A model generated the notes under the pieces. The model was not told where the DNA came from. It was given only the letters and a program-made list of their open reading frames with translations, and did not search any database. A stretch of 64,000 nucleotides of DNA. Source: Brachypterus glaber (lineage: Eukaryota > Arthropoda > Insecta > Coleoptera > Kateretidae). The stretch covers positions 28,762,620 to 28,826,619 of the forward strand of contig OY294049.1 in the NCBI GenBank assembly GCA_958510825.1. Direction: 5' to 3'. Below are positions 42,960-53,165 of this stretch, one piece after another (the first letter of the stretch is position 1; every line of letters begins with the position of its first letter). The translations under genes and the position numbers were made by a program.

Positions 42960-44037
42960 TGGTAAGAAGTATTTTATTACTTTAATCGATAATTTTAATC
43001 ACTTTACATGTATATATCTGTTGGAATCGAAAACAGAGGTGTTCAAGTTCTTCAAAGAGTATGAGGCAATGGCTACAGAACATTTCAACAGGAAGTTATA
43101 TCGGTTAAGATGTGGTAATGGTTTTAAATATACCTCAAATGAAATAAAGAATGTTTGTAAGCAAAAAGTTATGAAATTTGAATATACAGTGCCATACACA
43201 CCGGAACAGAACGGTGTAGCCGAAGGAATGAATTAGAATTAGAATTAGAAATCTTTATTTTACATTGTCAGATAAACATAATAAATAAAAACACAAATAG
43301 ACAAATATACAAATAAATAAATAAATAAATAAGTTGACATTAATCTATAGTTATATCTTCTAAGTACTCTTTGACTGTGTAATAACTTTTATTTGCAAGA
43401 AACGCTTTTACCCTATATTTAAATATATTTGGACTACGAATTTGTCTCAAGTAAAGGGGTAGTTTGTTATACAGGGTGATACCGCTATAGGTTGGAGAGG
43501 ATCTAAACAATGCAATGAATGAACCGAACTATCGTGGAAACTGGAAGATCAATGTTATTGGGAACCAAGTTTTTACCAAATATGTGGAATGAATCCGTCA
43601 CTGCTTCTATGTACATTATTAATCGACGTCCAACATCAAGACTTTTGAGTAAAACTCCAGCAGAAGCTTGGTTTGGAATAAAACCAGATGTTTCACAGAT
43701 GAAAATTTTTGGGTGCTTGGCTTATTTGCATATTCCAAAACAGTTTAGAAATAAATTCGATCCTAAATCCAAGAAGTTATATTTTTTGGGATATGCTCCA
43801 AACGGATATTGTCTTTGGAATCCAGATGAAATGAAAATCACCATTGGAAGAGACGTTATTTTTGATGAATCAAAATTTACCCATTTGGAAATATTAGAAA
43901 CGGAAATTGAGGAATATGCTACGAAGCCAAAAGACTCGGAAGAGGTTCAGGAAGAACAAGACATAGTATTAGAAAATGACACAGACGCGAAAATACTAGT
44001 TATGAAATTAATGTGGAAAATTACATTCCGGAACTAG
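42960..44037 (+). pseudogene. Copia integrase, split by an insertion
   Basis: The segment before the insert (to 43232) holds core features: a DNFNHFTCIYLL-like first strand at about 42985-43025 whose usual Asp is in a neighbouring frame, RLRCGNGFKYTS (Asp of the usual SDNG-type block replaced by Gly-containing sequence), and PYTPEQNGVAE with the catalytic Glu. The segment after the insert (43519-44037) continues TIVETGRSMLLGTKFL, NRRPTSRLLSKTPAEAWFG and FDPKSKKLYFLGY. Removing the insert and one 7-bp duplication restores the reading frame across the junction. Confidence 0.85.
43233..43516 (-). mobile_element. LINE 3'-end insertion, 284 bp
   Basis: GAATGAA at 43226-43232 and 43517-43523 is the target duplication. 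In minus orientation the insert ends AATAAAGATTTCTAATTCTAATTC, the AATAAA plus short-repeat tail of a LINE. No coding sequence; extreme 5' truncation. Confidence 0.88.
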
Positions 44038-44039
44038 AA

Positions 44040-45415
44040 AGCGATACGGAAGACGTGGAAATCGAAATTAAGGCTGTACAGGAAGATAATTTCGCACGTA
44101 ATAGAAAACCACCAAAATGTCATTCGGATTATGATTTGTCATATTTCGCTTTAAATGCAGAATGTTATATTGAAGATTTACCCACTACATTGGAAGAAAT
44201 AATGAATAGAGAAGACAAAGATGACTGGATTAAAGCGAATAAGGCAAGAACTGGATTCAATCAAGGTTTGGGACATAATAGAACTATCACCTGGAAGAAA
44301 AGCATTGGACTCAAAATGGGTGTTTAAAATCAAAAGGAAAGGTTGTTAAATATAAATTCAGATTGGTAATAAAAGAATGTTCGCAAAGAAAAGGTTTTGA
44401 TTTTAACGAAACGTATGCACCAGTCGCCAGGTTAACAGCACTAAAAACATTGTTATCGTAATAAATAAGAATGAATATTATGCTTATCAAATGGATGTGA
44501 AAAACGAGTTTTTGCATGGTACTTTGAAGGAAGGAGTGTACATGAAACAACCCAAAGGCTTGGACCAAAAATCGGGTAAAGTCTAAAACTAAATAAAACC
44601 TTGTATGGATTAACAGTCACCGAGGGAATGGAATTATACATTCAATGAATTTTTAAAAACTTTGGGATTTGTTAAATCTGAAAATGATAAATGTTTGTAA
44701 TGAAGATAAATAAAAACATCACCTTGTATATATTATTATATGTTGATAATATAATCTAATGTGGAAACAACATTTTGCAAATAATTAAGATTAACACCAC
44801 TTTAAAAGAAAGATTCAGAATTAGCGATATGGGTGAGCTTAATGTTTTTTTGGGAATATGCATAAGGAGAGACAAAAACGGTATAGTTTTAAATCAAGAA
44901 AATTACCTAAGAAAACTAATAAATAGATTTAGGCCCGGTTGTACAAACCTCGCTCAAATCTGAGCCTACCCTGTCTGTCATGGAAACGATTGTTTCCATA
45001 GTAAAGGAGCCTCACTTAAAGTTAAACCAGGTTTGTACAACTGGGCCTTAATATGGAAGATTGCAATCCAGTAAAGACGTCTATAGAAGTAAAGAAGATA
45101 GACAACGCTGAAGAATCGCCTAGCATCGTTGGAAGTCAGCCATACAGAGAAATGATAGGCTGTTTGATACATGTGATGCTAACAACAAGACCAGATCTTA
45201 GTTTTGCTGTTAACTACTTTAGCAGATTCCAGGAAGGTGCAAAGTAAGTACATTGGAATGGGTTAAAACGAATCATAAGGTATATTAAGGGAATCCTGAG
45301 TTATGGACTACGCTACAAGAAAAATGGAGAAATGGACTTAGTTACCTATGCAGATGCCGATTGGGCTGAATTAAATGATAGAAAGTCAATGTTTTATGTT
45401 GTAAATAACTAGTGG
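44040..45415 (+). pseudogene. Copia reverse transcriptase and RNase H, broken
   Basis: RT blocks in several frames: TTLEEIMNREDKDDWIKA, NETYAPVARLTALKTLL, AYQMDVKNEFLHGTL (with the first catalytic Asp), LLYVDN (usual YVDD, second Asp lost) and MGELNVFLGI. After the MITE come PYREMIGCLIHVMLTTRPDL and YADADWAELNDRKS at the start of RNase H. RNase H is cut short at about 45415. Frameshifts at about 44320, 44460, 44580 and 44760 and loss of the YVDD Asp make it inactive. Confidence 0.87.
44932..45047. mobile_element. MITE, 116 bp, TTA target duplication
   Basis: Ends GGCCCGGTTGTACAAACC and inverse GGTTTGTACAACTGGGCC, flanked by TTA at 44929-44931 and 45048-45050. Removing it with one TTA restores the copia frame. 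The middle has a small palindrome (GGAAACGATTGTTTCC). A 3-bp TTA target and GG start suggest PIF/Harbinger. Confidence 0.9.
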
Positions 45416-45638
45416 ACTGTAAACTTTTTTATTTTATTGAAATTAATAACCTTTATAATAATTTGTTGTAATTTTTTAGAATGCGTAACTGACGCCTGTG
45501 AATGCACGCCATTTTCTTCTGGTTCCAAGCTTCTTCGCGTCGCCGCAGAGCTGCTACCGAGCGCTTTCGTCTAGACCCAGCCGGCCATCTAGCGGTGCCA
45601 GGTCAAAACTAACGGTTTGCCTTTCAAAAAAATATATA
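45416..45638. other. Junction DNA, relatively GC-rich patch
   Basis: 45490-45610 is more GC-rich (CGCCGCAGAGCTGCTACCGA) than anything nearby and does not match other parts of the window. It could be the remnant of another element. No copia 3' LTR is detected. Confidence 0.35.
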
Positions 45639-45762
45639 ATAATAATCCTTTATTCCAGCCCAGAGGGCCATATACAAAAAATACAAAAAAAAATATATAT
45701 ATAAAAATATATATAAAAATAAAATAGTATTTTAATGTCCTTAAAAAAAAACTGAACAAAAA
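45639..45762 (-). mobile_element. Possible LINE 3'-end fragment
   Basis: In minus orientation GGCCCTCTGGGCTGGAATAA is followed by AGGATTATTATTATAT, an AATAAA with a TTA-repeat tail. The boundary with the BEL element is not clear and no target duplication was found. Confidence 0.45.
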
Positions 45763-45763
45763 C

Positions 45764-47186
45764 TTTAGTCTATGGGTAATGGGCACAATTTCACCACGGA
45801 ACGTTTATAAGTTCCATCCTATGTTTTGATTGTGGCTACTCGAACAATTGAGTCCCTTCCAGGATGTATTTCTTGAATTCTTCTTAGTTTCCAACATAGG
45901 GGGTGCAAATTTTCCTCCTTTATTAAAACGAGAGAACCAGCAGTAATATTTCTTGACTCTGTTTTCCACTTAACTCTGGTTTGTAAGTTATTTAAGTAGT
46001 TTGTCGACCATCGAGTCCAAAAATCTTGTAGAATCTTTTGCATGAGTCGATAACGTTGTACTAGGTTTAATTTTTCATTTTGACAGTTTTGTTGTGGAAG
46101 TGCTGACATCGGTGAGCCAATTATGAAGTGACCAGGTGATAATGCTTCGAGGTCATTGGGATCATTGGACATTGGAGATATTGGACGGGAATTAAGGATG
46201 GATTCTATCTGAATCAAAATAGTGTTAAACTCCTCATATGTCAAATTTACATTTGGAAAAACTCTATTAAAATGAAATTTAAAGGACTTTACAGCAGACT
46301 CCCACAATCCACCGAAATAAGGGGTCTTGGCTGGTATAAAATGCCAAGTAATCTGATTTTGCAAAATATAATCTTTAATTGAGTCATCATGTGGCAATCC
46401 TGATAAATGTTTTAAATCATTGGAGGCGCCAACAAAATTGGTACCGTTATCTGACCAAATATCTGTACAAAGACCACGCCGTGATACAAATCGTTTAAGA
46501 GCATTTAAAAATTCATCTGAAGTTAGGTCTCCGACCAGCTCCAAATGCACAGCTTTAGTAGCGAAACAAATAAAAATGCATATATAAGCCTTGACGATTT
46601 TTCTATTTTTAGTTTTACCATCCTTTATTGAAAAAGGGCCAGCAAAATCGATGCCTACTGAACTAAATACACGTTTTGGAGTGACTCTGTCAGTTGGCAA
46701 ATCACCCATTTTTGCTTGACTAGGTTTAGGTTTGGACTTTTTTACGCATCTGCCTAATACACTTTGGATGGTTTGTTTGCCATTATTAAGCCAATATTTT
46801 TGTCTTATAGTATAAAGAAGCAATTGTGTGCCAGCATGAAGATTTTTATGATGTTCATGTCTTATTATTAATTCAGTGATTTTATGTTTTGAGGGCAAAA
46901 TAATCGGAAATTTTTCATCAAACGATAACTGAGAATTTTTTAATCTACCCCCCACTCTAATTAAACCATTTTTGTCACAAAATGGGTTAAGAGATAATAA
47001 TTTGATATTTTTTAATAATGGTTTTGATTCCTTTAATAAAGTTACTTCATTAGAAAACTCCTCTCCTTGCGCAAGCCTTAAAATACTTATGGTGGCTTTA
47101 TTAATTTCTTCAATTGTTAGATCACCAAAACTCTTAACTGAATTTGATTTTAGATTATTAACGAATCTTAGACAATACGCTGTCAC
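45764..47186 (-). pseudogene. pol: BEL integrase
   Basis: A 455-codon frame from 47186 to 45819. His residues of the zinc domain (IIRHEHHKNLHAG) are present, but the later Cys pair reads GRCVKKSK, with one Cys apparently lost. The core has D in SVGIDFAGPF, D in IWSDNGTNFVGA and E in YFGGLWESAVKS. The C-terminal domain (GSLVLIKEENLHPLCWKL) is followed by a TAG stop at about 45818-45820; downstream, in the same frame, KRSVVKLCPLP continues the usual BEL ending to about 45764. The stop thus removes only the last about 18 residues. Confidence 0.9.
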
Positions 47187-47309
47187 TCGAAGTAATTTAT
47201 TAAAGTTTGAAAATTTTAAAAACGATTCTGAAAAATTTCAAACTAATGGAATATTTGACGGTTTTTTTACTTCTTTGGACTCAACGGATTTTAAATCTGG
47301 TTGAGATGG

Positions 47310-49133
47310 CTACAAGAACCTTTCCTTGCGTAAAAATTCTGGGCCGGACCACCACAGTGAATTTTGTGATAATTCTTGCGGATCAAGACCTCTGCTTATA
47401 ATATCAGCAGGATTTAATAAAGAAGGTACGTGATGCCATTGATTTATGTTTGAAAGCTGTTGTATCTGCGAAATACGGTTTGCTGCAAATGTGGTTAAAT
47501 TACTTGGCTGGTTTGAAAGCCAACATAACACTATTGTCGAATTAGTCCAATAGTGATATTCATGTATATTAATCTTCAAAACTGAAATAACTTTAGCAAT
47601 TAATTTCGAAAGCAAAAGTGACCCACATAATTCTAATCTTGTTTTTAGTGGAGACACACGTGATTTTGCACAAACTAAATGAATTTGTATGTTACCAATT
47701 GAATCTTGGGATTTGAGATATACGCATGCTCCGTAAGCTGCTTGACTCTCGTCACAAAAACCGTGAATATCAATTAAAACGGGATTTACGCAAATTATGT
47801 GTCTGGGTATTGAAATCAAATTTAATAAGCTGATTTGATTAAAGATATTGATCCACCTATTAGAAATTTCTGACGGAATTATTGTGTCCCAATCAAGCTT
47901 CAATTGCCACAACTGCTGCATGATAATTTTTGCCTTTATAATTATGGGACCGACTAACCCGAGGGGGTCAAAAATTTGAGATATGACACTTAAAATTGTT
48001 CGCTTAGTAATTTTTGTTTGATCACTAAAATGAGTAGTATATTTGAAACTATCATCTTTACTATTCCATAAAATGCCCAGCGCCTTGGAACTTTCTTCAC
48101 TTGAAATTTTGTATTCGCATGAATCTGACCTTTCAAAAAGATTTGCAATTCTTTCTGTGATTATTGAATCACTTGCCATAAATTTTCTTAAAGAAAAGCC
48201 TGACTTCTGTAATACATCATGTAAATTCTGTATTAATTGAATTGTATCGTCAATTGTATCTTCTCCTGCGAGACAATCGTCAATATAAAAATTATTTAAA
48301 ATAATTGCTGAAACCTTGGGATATTTTTCTTTATTATCATGTGCAACCTGCTGAAGGCTACGAGTTGCCAAAAATGAGGCTGGTGCTGTACCGTACGTTA
48401 CAGTATTTAATTGGTAATGTTCCAAATTGTCATACGGGTTTTCACGCCAAACAATGCGCTGAAGATTTCTTTCGGATTCGTGTATTAAAATTTGCCTATA
48501 CATTTTGGCAATATCGCCAATAAAAGCAAAACGTGAAACCCGAAATTGAATTAAAATTGAAAACAGGTCTGGCTGATCTGTAGGTCCAACCATTAAAACA
48601 TCATTAGGCGATAAATTATTTGAACTCTTAGCACTCGCGTCAAAAACGACCCTTAATTTTGTGGTAGTACTTGATTCTTTAAAAACACCGTGATGCGGCA
48701 AATAATAATTTAGAACATTATTGTCATTATGAATTTTTGTCATATGACCAAGATCGATATACTCCTTTAAAAATTCACAATAAGTTTTTTTGAATGTTGG
48801 ATTTTTTGAAAACTTTCGCTCCAATATATGAAACCGTTTAATGGCTACTTCTTGCGAATCCCCTAAATCTTGGTAATTTTCACGCAAAGGAAGTTTTACA
48901 ACAAAACGACCTTCTTCGTTTCGATTAAAATTGTTTTGAAAATGTGTCTCACAAAAAGACTCTTCCTTTGACAGAAACCGTTGCTCGGAAATTTCTTCTA
49001 TTTTCCAGAAATTTTCTAACCGATTATTTAAATTGGAAGATTTTGAAGTAAAAAAACAATTATTGCTGCTAATTTGTGTACTATTAAAAACTGGACCGGA
49101 TATGATCCAACCGAATTTGGTATTCTGTAACAC
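47310..49133 (-). CDS. pol: BEL reverse transcriptase and RNase H
   Basis: A 607-codon frame. Near the start, NTKFGWIISGPV marks the protease-RT junction. RT motifs include LRVVFDASAKSS, FAFIGDIAKMYRQI (first catalytic Asp), TYGTAPASFLATR and the catalytic YIDD of NNFYIDDCLAGED. RNase H-like sequence (IHGFCDESQAAYGACVYL) and HHVPSLLNPADIISRG follow. The frame ends at 47310 and integrase resumes in another frame at 47186, so there is one break between them. All catalytic acids are visible. Confidence 0.92.
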   Translation of the reverse strand: MLQNTKFGWIISGPVFNSTQISSNNCFFTSKSSNLNNRLENFWKIEEISEQRFLSKEESFCETHFQNNFNRNEEGRFVVKLPLRENYQDLGDSQEVAIKRFHILERKFSKNPTFKKTYCEFLKEYIDLGHMTKIHNDNNVLNYYLPHHGVFKESSTTTKLRVVFDASAKSSNNLSPNDVLMVGPTDQPDLFSILIQFRVSRFAFIGDIAKMYRQILIHESERNLQRIVWRENPYDNLEHYQLNTVTYGTAPASFLATRSLQQVAHDNKEKYPKVSAIILNNFYIDDCLAGEDTIDDTIQLIQNLHDVLQKSGFSLRKFMASDSIITERIANLFERSDSCEYKISSEESSKALGILWNSKDDSFKYTTHFSDQTKITKRTILSVISQIFDPLGLVGPIIIKAKIIMQQLWQLKLDWDTIIPSEISNRWINIFNQISLLNLISIPRHIICVNPVLIDIHGFCDESQAAYGACVYLKSQDSIGNIQIHLVCAKSRVSPLKTRLELCGSLLLSKLIAKVISVLKINIHEYHYWTNSTIVLCWLSNQPSNLTTFAANRISQIQQLSNINQWHHVPSLLNPADIISRGLDPQELSQNSLWWSGPEFLRKERFL

Positions 49134-49139
49134 TGGTTG

Positions 49140-49560
49140 TCCAGTTCCCAGAGAATGTTGACCATTGCAAATTAAATTAAAAAATAAGTCAACTCCAATG
49201 AGTAAGTCTAACTCATTTGGAAAATACTAATTTGGGTCTGATAAAACAATGTTACTAGGAATTTTCATATTGAATGCATTCACAGATAATTGAGGCAATT
49301 TACTAGTGATGGAATCAATGATTAAAAAGTTTAGATCAGCGCTATATGAGTTATGTATATATTTTATTTTGGCTCTTGTTCTATTATTAATGCACTTAAT
49401 AGAACCGTGTATTCCAGAAACATAGGATTCTGTAGCAAAATCTGAAAGTTGCAATTTTTTAAATAAATTTGAAGTTATGAAATTGGACGTTAAACCACTA
49501 TCCAGTAAAGCTCTAGCTTTAACTTGTTTATTATTTGCGTCAAAAATATAAATTATTGCT
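49140..49560 (-). pseudogene. pol: BEL protease region
   Basis: LLDSGLTSNF at about 49480-49506 is the protease motif. The 49227-49454 segment (VSGIHGSIKCINNRT) continues the domain, then a stop at about 49227 interrupts it; FPNELDLLIGVDLFFNLI just downstream is the conserved second block in the same general region. Confidence 0.8.
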
Positions 49561-49679
49561 GTAAGTAGAAGAGAATTCGAATCTGAGTTCTGGGAATTTT
49601 GTAAACAATTTTCTGTGACTACATGTGTAGAGTTTTGAGACTGATTATTTGGGTTTGATTGGTTTGTGACATTTGATTT

Positions 49680-50936
49680 TTAATCATTTGCATTTGTTGT
49701 TTCCACATTATTTGATGCACCTGATGTGGATGAATTCACTTTTTTAAGATTGGAATCTGAATTTATATGTAATATGCTGTTATGTTTTTTGTGACAAACT
49801 TTACAAACATGATTTGAAGGACACTGTATTAAAATGAAAAGATTTAAGGCAATTTGTACATAGTTTTTTGAGTTCACTAATCCGCATATTTGTTGGTAAT
49901 TCTAATAGTTTCTTGCAGAAATAAATTGGGTGCGATTCATTACAAATTTTGCATAGTGAATTATTGTTATTTGTTGCTAAAAAGGTCCTTTGTTTAGCTT
50001 TTGATTTTTCTGAGGGAGGTTCCATTTTTAATTTAGTTGTAAGCGTTTCTAACAATTGACACTTATTTGACAAAAAGGTAATAAATTCCTCAGTTGTCGG
50101 GGAATCCTTATTTTTCATACTTATTTCCCATTCGCGTTTTGAGTTGGGATCAAGTTTATTTGTAATTAAATATAATAAAATTGTAAATTTTTTAAAGACC
50201 TGTAATGCTTGATAAAATTATCATGAAAAAGACGCAATGAAGAAGGGTTTTCTTTGGAAATAACTGGCAGATCAAAAATTTGCTTAACATGAGCGTTTAT
50301 TAATAGCTTTTTATTTTCAAACCTAGACTTTAACAAAGTCCATTCTAGAGTGTAATTTTATTCAGAAATTTCCAAATTTTGAATGAACTTGGCGGCTTCT
50401 CCTTTTAATGCTGATTGAAGATAGTAAAACTTTTGTGTGTTGTTTAAATTTGCATTTGTATCTATTAGAGATAGAAAAGTATCGGAAAATTGAGACCACC
50501 TCTTTAGCACTCCTGAAAAAATTGGTAGATAAATATCTGGTAATTTTACATTACACTGTGCACCGAAACCCACCGAAGAAGTAACAGCAGAAATGTTTTT
50601 ATTAGACAAGAAATTTGATAGGTATTTTGCTAGTGATAGTATTAAAAAATACTTATTTTCAAATGAATCACGTTCGTCGTCCTGATCCTGGCCATCATTG
50701 ATATCCTCAATATTGGATTGGATATCATCAAAACTGTCCCATGTTGACTTTACCATACGCATAACAAGATCTGCAGCCTTTGTCTGCACATCTTGGTTTG
50801 TTAAATCTTCTTGAACTATATTTCTGTGTATCTACCCAACTCACTTATAAAGGTTTCAAATCGGGTCAACTGTGACTTTATTTTGCCACGCTTAAGAAAG
50901 CTCAAGCTCAGTTAATTCATCAGCATTTTGTGACAT
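49680..50936 (-). pseudogene. gag: BEL Gag
   Basis: The probable start MSQNADELTELEL is at 50936, followed by a frame change. The 50358-50789 segment has YLPIFSGVLKRWSQFSDTFL and QKFYYLQSALKGEAAKFI, the DUF1759 pattern of BEL Gag. The 49801-50118 segment has CKICNESHPIYFC and LCTNCLKSFHF, zinc-finger-like clusters. At least four segments are in different frames. Confidence 0.87.
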
Positions 50937-50951
50937 GATGATGGTTTATAT

Positions 50952-50952
<1 letters not shown>

Positions 50953-50989
<37 letters not shown>
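50953..50989. repeat. AT dinucleotide microsatellite
   Basis: About 37 bases of uninterrupted AT/TA repeat, used as a TA target by the mariner element that starts at 50990. Confidence 0.95.
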
Positions 50990-50992
<3 letters not shown>

Positions 50993-51816
50993 CCTGTTCC
51001 AGAACTCGCGTACCGAAATTTGAGGGTATATTAAAAACCCTCTGGAAAATATGAAAAAAATTTTAAAAAAAAATCCATCTTCAATACTAATTAAAAAGGA
51101 AGCTATTTAATCTGACCAATCCTGTTGCTGATGTTAAATTACCTAAAAATTAGTTTTTCCCTACTTATTAGTAACTATGGTTGCATTTTAATGGTTGACT
51201 CGTGCATTGTTTAAGACTTTCAACTTTAGAATCTTTTTAGGTTATTATATTTTGACAAAACCGACAGAGGCTATCAAATATTCTATTTTGATAGGGTCAC
51301 TCCATCCGGCGGTGGTTTTATGATACCCGTCTTAGACGGCAGCAACAAACTGCCGCTGCAACTCCATTCAGCGCGCTGAATGTAGTGTTTTTTTTTATTA
51401 GAAACTCAGATCTTTTAATTGATTTACTGGCTATAAATTCTTAATACAAATTAATAAAATAAAAATACAATAACTGAATTTTATTTATTTATTTTAAAGT
51501 AATGAACATAGGAAAAATTTTTATCGGTTTTCCGAAAAGAGAACATTCTAGCTAGAATGTAATTTTAAGATTGGTGCAGAGGGCAAGGAATTTTGGAAGT
51601 GTAAACGCAAACAGAAAAGTGGTTGGAGACACTTCGCGAAATGCAAAAACTGTTGATAATAAAGAAGCTGTCATTTAGACTTTTGAAGAATAATCTGGAA
51701 CAAGCATTAGTATCGTGGCAAGAAATCTTGATATGTCTGTCCTGTGTTTAATGAACTCTAAAAGATGAAGAAACGCATTATTTTTTAGCAAACTCGCGTT
51801 CAATGTATGAAACATG

Positions 51817-52951
51817 CTAAAGAATATGTTCAAAATGACCTCCACCAACTTGAACACATAAAGCAGCTCTTTTTAACAGACTTCTCCTGGCATTAATAAT
51901 CATATTTGGAGTTACTAACTCAAGCGCTTCATGTATTCGGTCTCCTAGTTCTTCTACAGTGTCTGGCATATTTCTATACACTAAATTTTTTACATGGCCC
52001 CATAAACAGAAGTCCATTGGAGTGAGATCAGGGGATCTAGGCGGCCACCTTCTGGGACCCCCACGGCCTATCCAACTGTTTGGAAAACTGATGTCGAGTT
52101 GGCTTCTTGCCGTTTCTGAGAAATGCACTGGACAGCCATCATGTTGAAACTAGATGTTATCCACATTTGCCAACCTTTGAAGTGGGATGTCATCAATAAG
52201 ATTTTCCACTTCATCCCTTAAGAAGTTAGTGTAGGTTTCGCCATTCAATCTGCCAGGAAACTCATGGGGTCCAACCTAAAAACAAATATTTTAAGCATTT
52301 TATGGTGGTTTATTTCTCAAAATAACTTACTATAGCATCTCCCAATATTCCGGCCCAAATATTCAAGGAAAACCTTCGTTGGGGATTTCCTTGCCTGAAG
52401 GCATGGGGATTTTCCTGTCCCCAAACATGAGAATTCCTTGAATTAAAAAAACCATCTCTTTGAAACCCAGACTCATCCGTAAAAAGAATGCTTTTTACAA
52501 AGTTTTCATTTTCTTGATGTTTCTGCAACAGCCATGTGCAAAATTCGACTCGTAAAGGATAGTCCTCCGGTGTCAAGCATTGTACTCGAGTGTAATGAAA
52601 GGGATGCATTTTTTCATGTTTTAAAATTCGTTGAACAGAGGTCTTAGACATATCAAGATTTCTAGCCACGGTACTAAGGCTTGTTTCAGGTTCTTCTTCA
52701 AAAGCCTGAATGACAGCTTCTTCATTATCAACAGTTCTTGCAGTTCGCGGAGCGCCTCCAATCTCTTTTTTGTTTGGAGTTAAATTTCCAGAATTTCTTG
52801 CCCTTTGCACCAATCTTAAAATAACATTTCTGCTAGGATGTTCTCTATTGGGAAAACGAATAGAATATTCTACAGATGTAGCTGAAGCACTCCGGCCACA
52901 CTCGCCATATAAAATTAGCATTTCGCAATACTCTTCTGAAGTAAACATCAT
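51817..52951 (-). pseudogene. Mariner-like transposase, two exons, one stop
   Basis: Exon 1 (52331-52951) encodes an N-terminal helix-turn-helix region (YSIRFPNREHPSRNVI; TVARNLDMSKTSVQRILK) and the first catalytic Asp, D159 in LFTDESGF. A 55-bp intron follows. Exon 2 runs to 51817, with the second Asp in FQHDGCPVHF (codon 52138-52140) and the third in SPDLTPMDFCLWG. By count 41 residues separate these two, as in the DD41D (rosa) family; WIGRGGP between them fits. A TAG at 52150-52152, three codons before the second Asp, stands where relatives have Trp. With that exception the gene is remarkably intact. The enzyme would cut and paste the element at TA sites. Confidence 0.88.
52276..52330 (-). 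other. Spliceosomal intron, 55 bp, in the transposase gene
   Basis: In coding orientation GTAAGTTATTTTGAG opens and TATTTGTTTTTAG closes it. It contains an in-frame stop. Joining the flanks keeps the frame and gives ILGDAI/VGPHEFPGRLNG, the continuous sequence expected at this place in the family. Confidence 0.85.
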
Positions 52952-53165
52952 GAAAGTTTTGATATTTTTTTATGACATTAATAAATATTTATGTCACATT
53001 AATCACCATGTCAACCTACAGAATATGTACCTGCAATAATTAAATTTGCTTCCATAGCTACAAATTCAACCTTTAATGGTAATTTATAATCAGCGACAGT
53101 ATTGGTCCACTTAAAGCGTTCTTATTTTTGAATTGAACGAAGATGGATTTTTTTTGAAATTTTTT

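Larger units (their letters stand above)
41545..45415 (+). mobile_element. Copia-type LTR retrotransposon, degenerate
   Basis: Gag, protease, integrase, then reverse transcriptase/RNase H is the Ty1/copia order (integrase before RT). A copia-type primer site marks the left internal boundary. At most 130 bp of 5' LTR remains and no 3' LTR is found, so it is truncated at both ends. It is interrupted by a LINE tail (43233-43516) and a MITE (44932-45047), both with clean target duplications, and has several frameshifts. Confidence 0.9.
45764..50936 (-). mobile_element. BEL/Pao LTR retrotransposon, internal region
   Basis: Minus-strand gag, protease, RT/RNase H and integrase in BEL/Pao order and with BEL-type motifs. 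No LTR pair is found: the 3' side meets a LINE tail and the 5' side an AT microsatellite with a mariner insertion. Multiple frame breaks; inactive. Confidence 0.9.

Noticed and set aside
45416..45638. 3' LTR of the copia element
   Set aside because: No match to the short 5' remnant at 41545-41671 and no terminal TG/CA arrangement could be found.
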